Assembly (NCBI GenBank): GCA_030591105.1
Contig: JAUVBS010000005.1
Location: 1-18,225, forward strand
Length of the DNA stretch: 18,225 nucleotides
Direction: 5' to 3'
Source of the DNA: a bacterium
GTDB taxonomy: Bacteria; Krumholzibacteriota; Krumholzibacteriia; LZORAL124-64-63
Each line of letters starts with the position of its first letter. Within the stretch, counting starts at the first letter, position 1. Under the pieces are notes generated by a model, which saw only the letters and a list, made by a program, of their open reading frames with translations, had not been told where the DNA came from and searched no databases. Both the position numbers and the translations under genes were made by a program. Positions 16,273 through 18,225 of the stretch are shown piece by piece.

Positions 16273-17334
16273 TTGTTCTGGACCGACCACTCGCTGGACG
16301 ACGTAAGCTGGCTTGCCGGTGGTGGCGCCCAAGCCGATCTGGTGATCAGTACACGGGTGCGCTTGGCCCGCAATCTGGCGGGACGGCGCTTTCCCCACCA
16401 CGCCGAACCGTCCGAACTGCTCGCGATCCTCGACGAGATCTCCGCCTGTCTGATGACCAGGGCCAGCTTCGCGGGGGGTTGGGATCTGAACCTCGCCGAC
16501 CACGAGCCGCTGCAGCGCAAATGTCTGCAGGAAATGCACCTGGCCAGTCCGGTTCTGGTACGGCAGCCCGAAGGCCGGGGGTTGATCGTTTCGCCGGCAA
16601 TGGACCGCGCGGTCATGGTCAACGAGGAGGATCATCTGCGGTTGCAGGTATTCCGCTCGGGCTTCGAACCGAAAGAGGCGTGCGACGCGGCGCTGGAACT
16701 GGACCACGAACTCGAGCAGGAACTCGACCTTGCCTACAGCACCGACCTCGGCTACTTGACCGCCTGCCCCACCAACGTCGGTACCGGATTTCGGATCTCG
16801 GTCCTGATTCATCTACCGGCGCTGGTCCTGGCCGGTGAGATCGAAAAAATTCTCAACTCGTTGCGACAGCTCCAGTTCGTCGTGCGGGGGCTGTACGGCG
16901 AGGGGAGTGCCGTGCGCGGTGCGCTGTTCCAGATTTCCAATCTGACCACCCTCGGCCGCAGCGAGCAAACCCTCACCCGCGATTTCGCCCGGCATGTGAG
17001 CAAGGTCATCCAGTACGAGCGCATGGCCCGCGACCATTTGCGGCGGCGTGACCCGATCGGTGTCGAGGATATGGTGCAACGCTCGCTGGCGGTCTTGAGC
17101 AATGCGCGGCTCTTGACCACTCAGGAGGTGGTCGAACGCCTGTCGCATGTACGGGTCGGCGTCGCGTTGGGGATCTTGCCCCCGATTTCGCTGGCGGTCC
17201 TGAACCGCATACTCATCTTGCACCGGAGCGCGCACTTACAGCTCTGGTCGGGCCGAACGGCTGCCGGTAAGGAGCGCTCGCGCCTGCGGGCGCAACGGGT
17301 GCGTGAACTGCTGGCCCAGAATATTCAGGCTTAG
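16273..17334 (+). CDS. mcsB: Protein-arginine kinase McsB
   Basis: McsB phosphorylates arginines on damaged or regulatory proteins, marking them for ClpC/ClpP. From TTG 16273 it has 353 residues (B. subtilis: 363). Visible guanidino-kinase features are VISTRVRLARNLAGRRFP (nucleotide-binding arginines), VMVNEEDHLRLQ (the NEEDH acidic loop), YLTACPTNVGTGFR with catalytic cysteine C165, VVRGLYGEGS and QISNLTTLGRSEQ. The C-terminal domain (about 260-353) has VLSNARLLTTQEV and LSHVRVGVALGI. In Firmicutes an RDxxRA motif near the C terminus forms a phosphoarginine-binding pocket; the matching place here reads RSRLRA, so Asp is replaced by Ser. mcsA lies just upstream and clpC is the next gene, as expected for a shared pathway. 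Confidence 0.95.
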   Translation: MFWTDHSLDDVSWLAGGGAQADLVISTRVRLARNLAGRRFPHHAEPSELLAILDEISACLMTRASFAGGWDLNLADHEPLQRKCLQEMHLASPVLVRQPEGRGLIVSPAMDRAVMVNEEDHLRLQVFRSGFEPKEACDAALELDHELEQELDLAYSTDLGYLTACPTNVGTGFRISVLIHLPALVLAGEIEKILNSLRQLQFVVRGLYGEGSAVRGALFQISNLTTLGRSEQTLTRDFARHVSKVIQYERMARDHLRRRDPIGVEDMVQRSLAVLSNARLLTTQEVVERLSHVRVGVALGILPPISLAVLNRILILHRSAHLQLWSGRTAAGKERSRLRAQRVRELLAQNIQA

Positions 17335-17379
17335 ACCGTCGGCACTGCTCAAGTGTGTGCGTTCGCAGTCGAATACCAA

Positions 17380-17407
17380 TTGAGGGCCCGGTTTGCTCCG
17401 CTATAGC
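17380..17407 (+). promoter_or_regulatory. Possible sigma-70-type promoter for clpC
   Basis: In the 147-bp gap before clpC, TTGAGG (17380-17385) and TATAGC (17402-17407) each match four of six consensus bases with a 16-base spacing. TATATT at 17427-17432 is a second possible -10 element but lacks a good -35. No CtsR-like direct heptad repeat or CIRCE inverted repeat was seen here. The gap is the longest intergenic stretch in the window, which fits a separate promoter; the call remains weak. Confidence 0.3.
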
Positions 17408-17415
17408 GTGGAGCA
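17394..17415. other. Inverted repeat upstream of clpC
   Basis: TGCTCC (17394-17399) and GGAGCA (17410-17415) form a six-base stem with a 10-base loop that itself contains the palindrome GCTATAGC. It overlaps the proposed -10 element, so it could be an operator. No T-run follows, so an intrinsic terminator for mcsB is unlikely. Chance occurrence cannot be ruled out. Confidence 0.35.
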
Positions 17416-17481
17416 CACCGCCTACGTATATTGCCAGTGAATCGAACGAGGATCGGATCGTCAACGGAGGAACCGCGCATA

Positions 17482-18225
17482 ATGAACGACCGTTTCACGC
17501 AGAGGGTACGCAAGGTTCTGTTTCTTGCCCGAGACGAAGCCGGACGTTTGCAACACGACTATATCGGCACCGAGCATCTGCTGCTGGGTATCATCCGTGA
17601 GGGCGAAGGCATTGCGGCTAACGTCTTGCGCCGGCTCAGCATCGATTTCGAGCGGATCCAGGCAGCCATCGAAGAATCGGTCACTCCGCAGAGCGGTCCG
17701 GTGTCCATCGGCGAGATTCCGTTCACGCCGCGGGCGAAAAAGGTTCTCGAGTTGTCCATCGACGAGGCGCGCTTGCACAACCACAATTACGTCGGTACCG
17801 AGCATCTGCTGCTCGCGCTGATCCGCGAGGGCGAGGGGGTTGCCGCGCGGGTGCTGACCGAACTGGGCGCAGATCACGAGCAGGTCAAACGCGAGGTGAT
17901 GAAAGCGCTCGGCGCGGGCGGCGGCCGGAGCGGCTCTGGCGGGAAAAAGAAGGAAAAGAAGGAGAACCCGGTCCTCGAGCAGTTCGGTCGCAACATGACC
18001 CAGATGGCTGCCGACGGCAAGCTCGATCCGACCATCGGACGCGAGAAAGAGATCGGTCGCGTCATCCAGATCCTGAGTCGGCGCAAGAAGAACAATCCGG
18101 TGTTGATCGGCGAGCCGGGTGTGGGCAAGACCGCCATCGCCGAGGGGTTTGCCACCTGCATCGTCGAGAACAAGGTTCCGACGCTGTTGCACGGCAAGGA
18201 GATCGTCAGCCTCGATCTGGCCAGT
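17482..18225 (+). CDS. clpC: ATP-dependent Clp protease ATPase subunit ClpC (3' partial)
   Basis: ClpC is an AAA+ unfoldase that feeds proteins, including arginine-phosphorylated ones, to ClpP. The 248 residues present are open to the window edge, so the gene continues beyond it. Two Clp_N repeats are visible: RFTQRVRKVLFLARDEAG to about 75 (YIGTEHLLLGIIREGEG) and about 80-145 (FTPRAKKVLELSIDEAR, YVGTEHLLLALIREGEG). A Gly/Ser/Lys-rich linker follows, then the AAA-1 start PVLEQFGRNMTQMAADGKLD, GREKEI, and Walker A GEPGVGKT (210-217). The two EHLLL repeats and the PVLEQFG pattern fit ClpC rather than ClpB. ATG 17482 has GGAGG at 17466-17470, a rather long 11-base spacing. The M-domain and AAA-2 lie outside the window. 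Confidence 0.95.
   Translation, partial: MNDRFTQRVRKVLFLARDEAGRLQHDYIGTEHLLLGIIREGEGIAANVLRRLSIDFERIQAAIEESVTPQSGPVSIGEIPFTPRAKKVLELSIDEARLHNHNYVGTEHLLLALIREGEGVAARVLTELGADHEQVKREVMKALGAGGGRSGSGGKKKEKKENPVLEQFGRNMTQMAADGKLDPTIGREKEIGRVIQILSRRKKNNPVLIGEPGVGKTAIAEGFATCIVENKVPTLLHGKEIVSLDLAS

Noticed and set aside
17461..18192. 243-residue open frame on the minus strand over clpC
   Set aside because: The + strand encodes a clear ClpC N terminus; the antisense frame is a codon-bias shadow.

Overview
The window is a gene-dense, GC-rich (about 60-65% by eye) stretch of bacterial chromosome. All convincing genes lie on the + strand, mostly with overlapping or closely spaced ends. The organism is a Gram-negative diderm: it has BamD (outer-membrane protein assembly) and LolC/LolD (lipoprotein export). 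It also carries McsA, McsB and ClpC, the arginine-phosphorylation protein-degradation system best known from Firmicutes. That mix, the gene order and the base composition suggest an uncultured diderm phylum of the FCB-like kind (for example Krumholzibacteriota, Eisenbacteria, Latescibacterota, Zixibacteria or Gemmatimonadota). This placement is an inference and would need a tree.

Layout. Positions 1-128 are a perfect spacerless palindrome that cuts into accC and looks like an assembly or amplification fold-back at a contig end. accC (partial, to 1119) is overlapped by ftsK (1091-3469). A 10-bp tandem repeat and rimO (3525-5009) follow, then an unrecognised exported protein (4999-5856), bamD (5907-6704) and a single reading frame that joins nadD to polA (6701-10243). 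Next come coaE (10296-10883), prfB with its in-frame TGA and +1 frameshift site (10926-12030), and lysS (12104-13654). The envelope and protein-quality block is lolC/E (13697-14938), lolD (14974-15669), mcsA (15666-16268) and mcsB (16273-17334). A 147-bp gap then holds a possible promoter and hairpin, and clpC (from 17482) runs off the right edge.

How the genes fit together. Most are housekeeping genes: fatty-acid precursor supply (AccC), chromosome segregation (FtsK), ribosome modification and termination (RimO, RF2), lysyl-tRNA charging (LysS), NAD and CoA cofactor synthesis (NadD, CoaE), DNA repair and replication (Pol I), outer-membrane biogenesis (BamD, LolC/D) and stress proteolysis (McsA/B, ClpC). 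Several junctions are ATGA-type overlaps (bamD/nadD-polA, lolD/mcsA), which suggests translational coupling. Non-ATG starts backed by good Shine-Dalgarno sites are frequent (GTG ftsK; TTG bamD, lysS, mcsB).

The most unusual points are the uninterrupted NadD-PolA fusion, the coupling of lolCD to mcsAB-clpC without a ctsR gene, an insertion in the RimO TRAM region, and the unknown exported protein before bamD. I saw no mobile element, CRISPR array, tRNA or rRNA gene. No novel defence-type or mobile system is evident.
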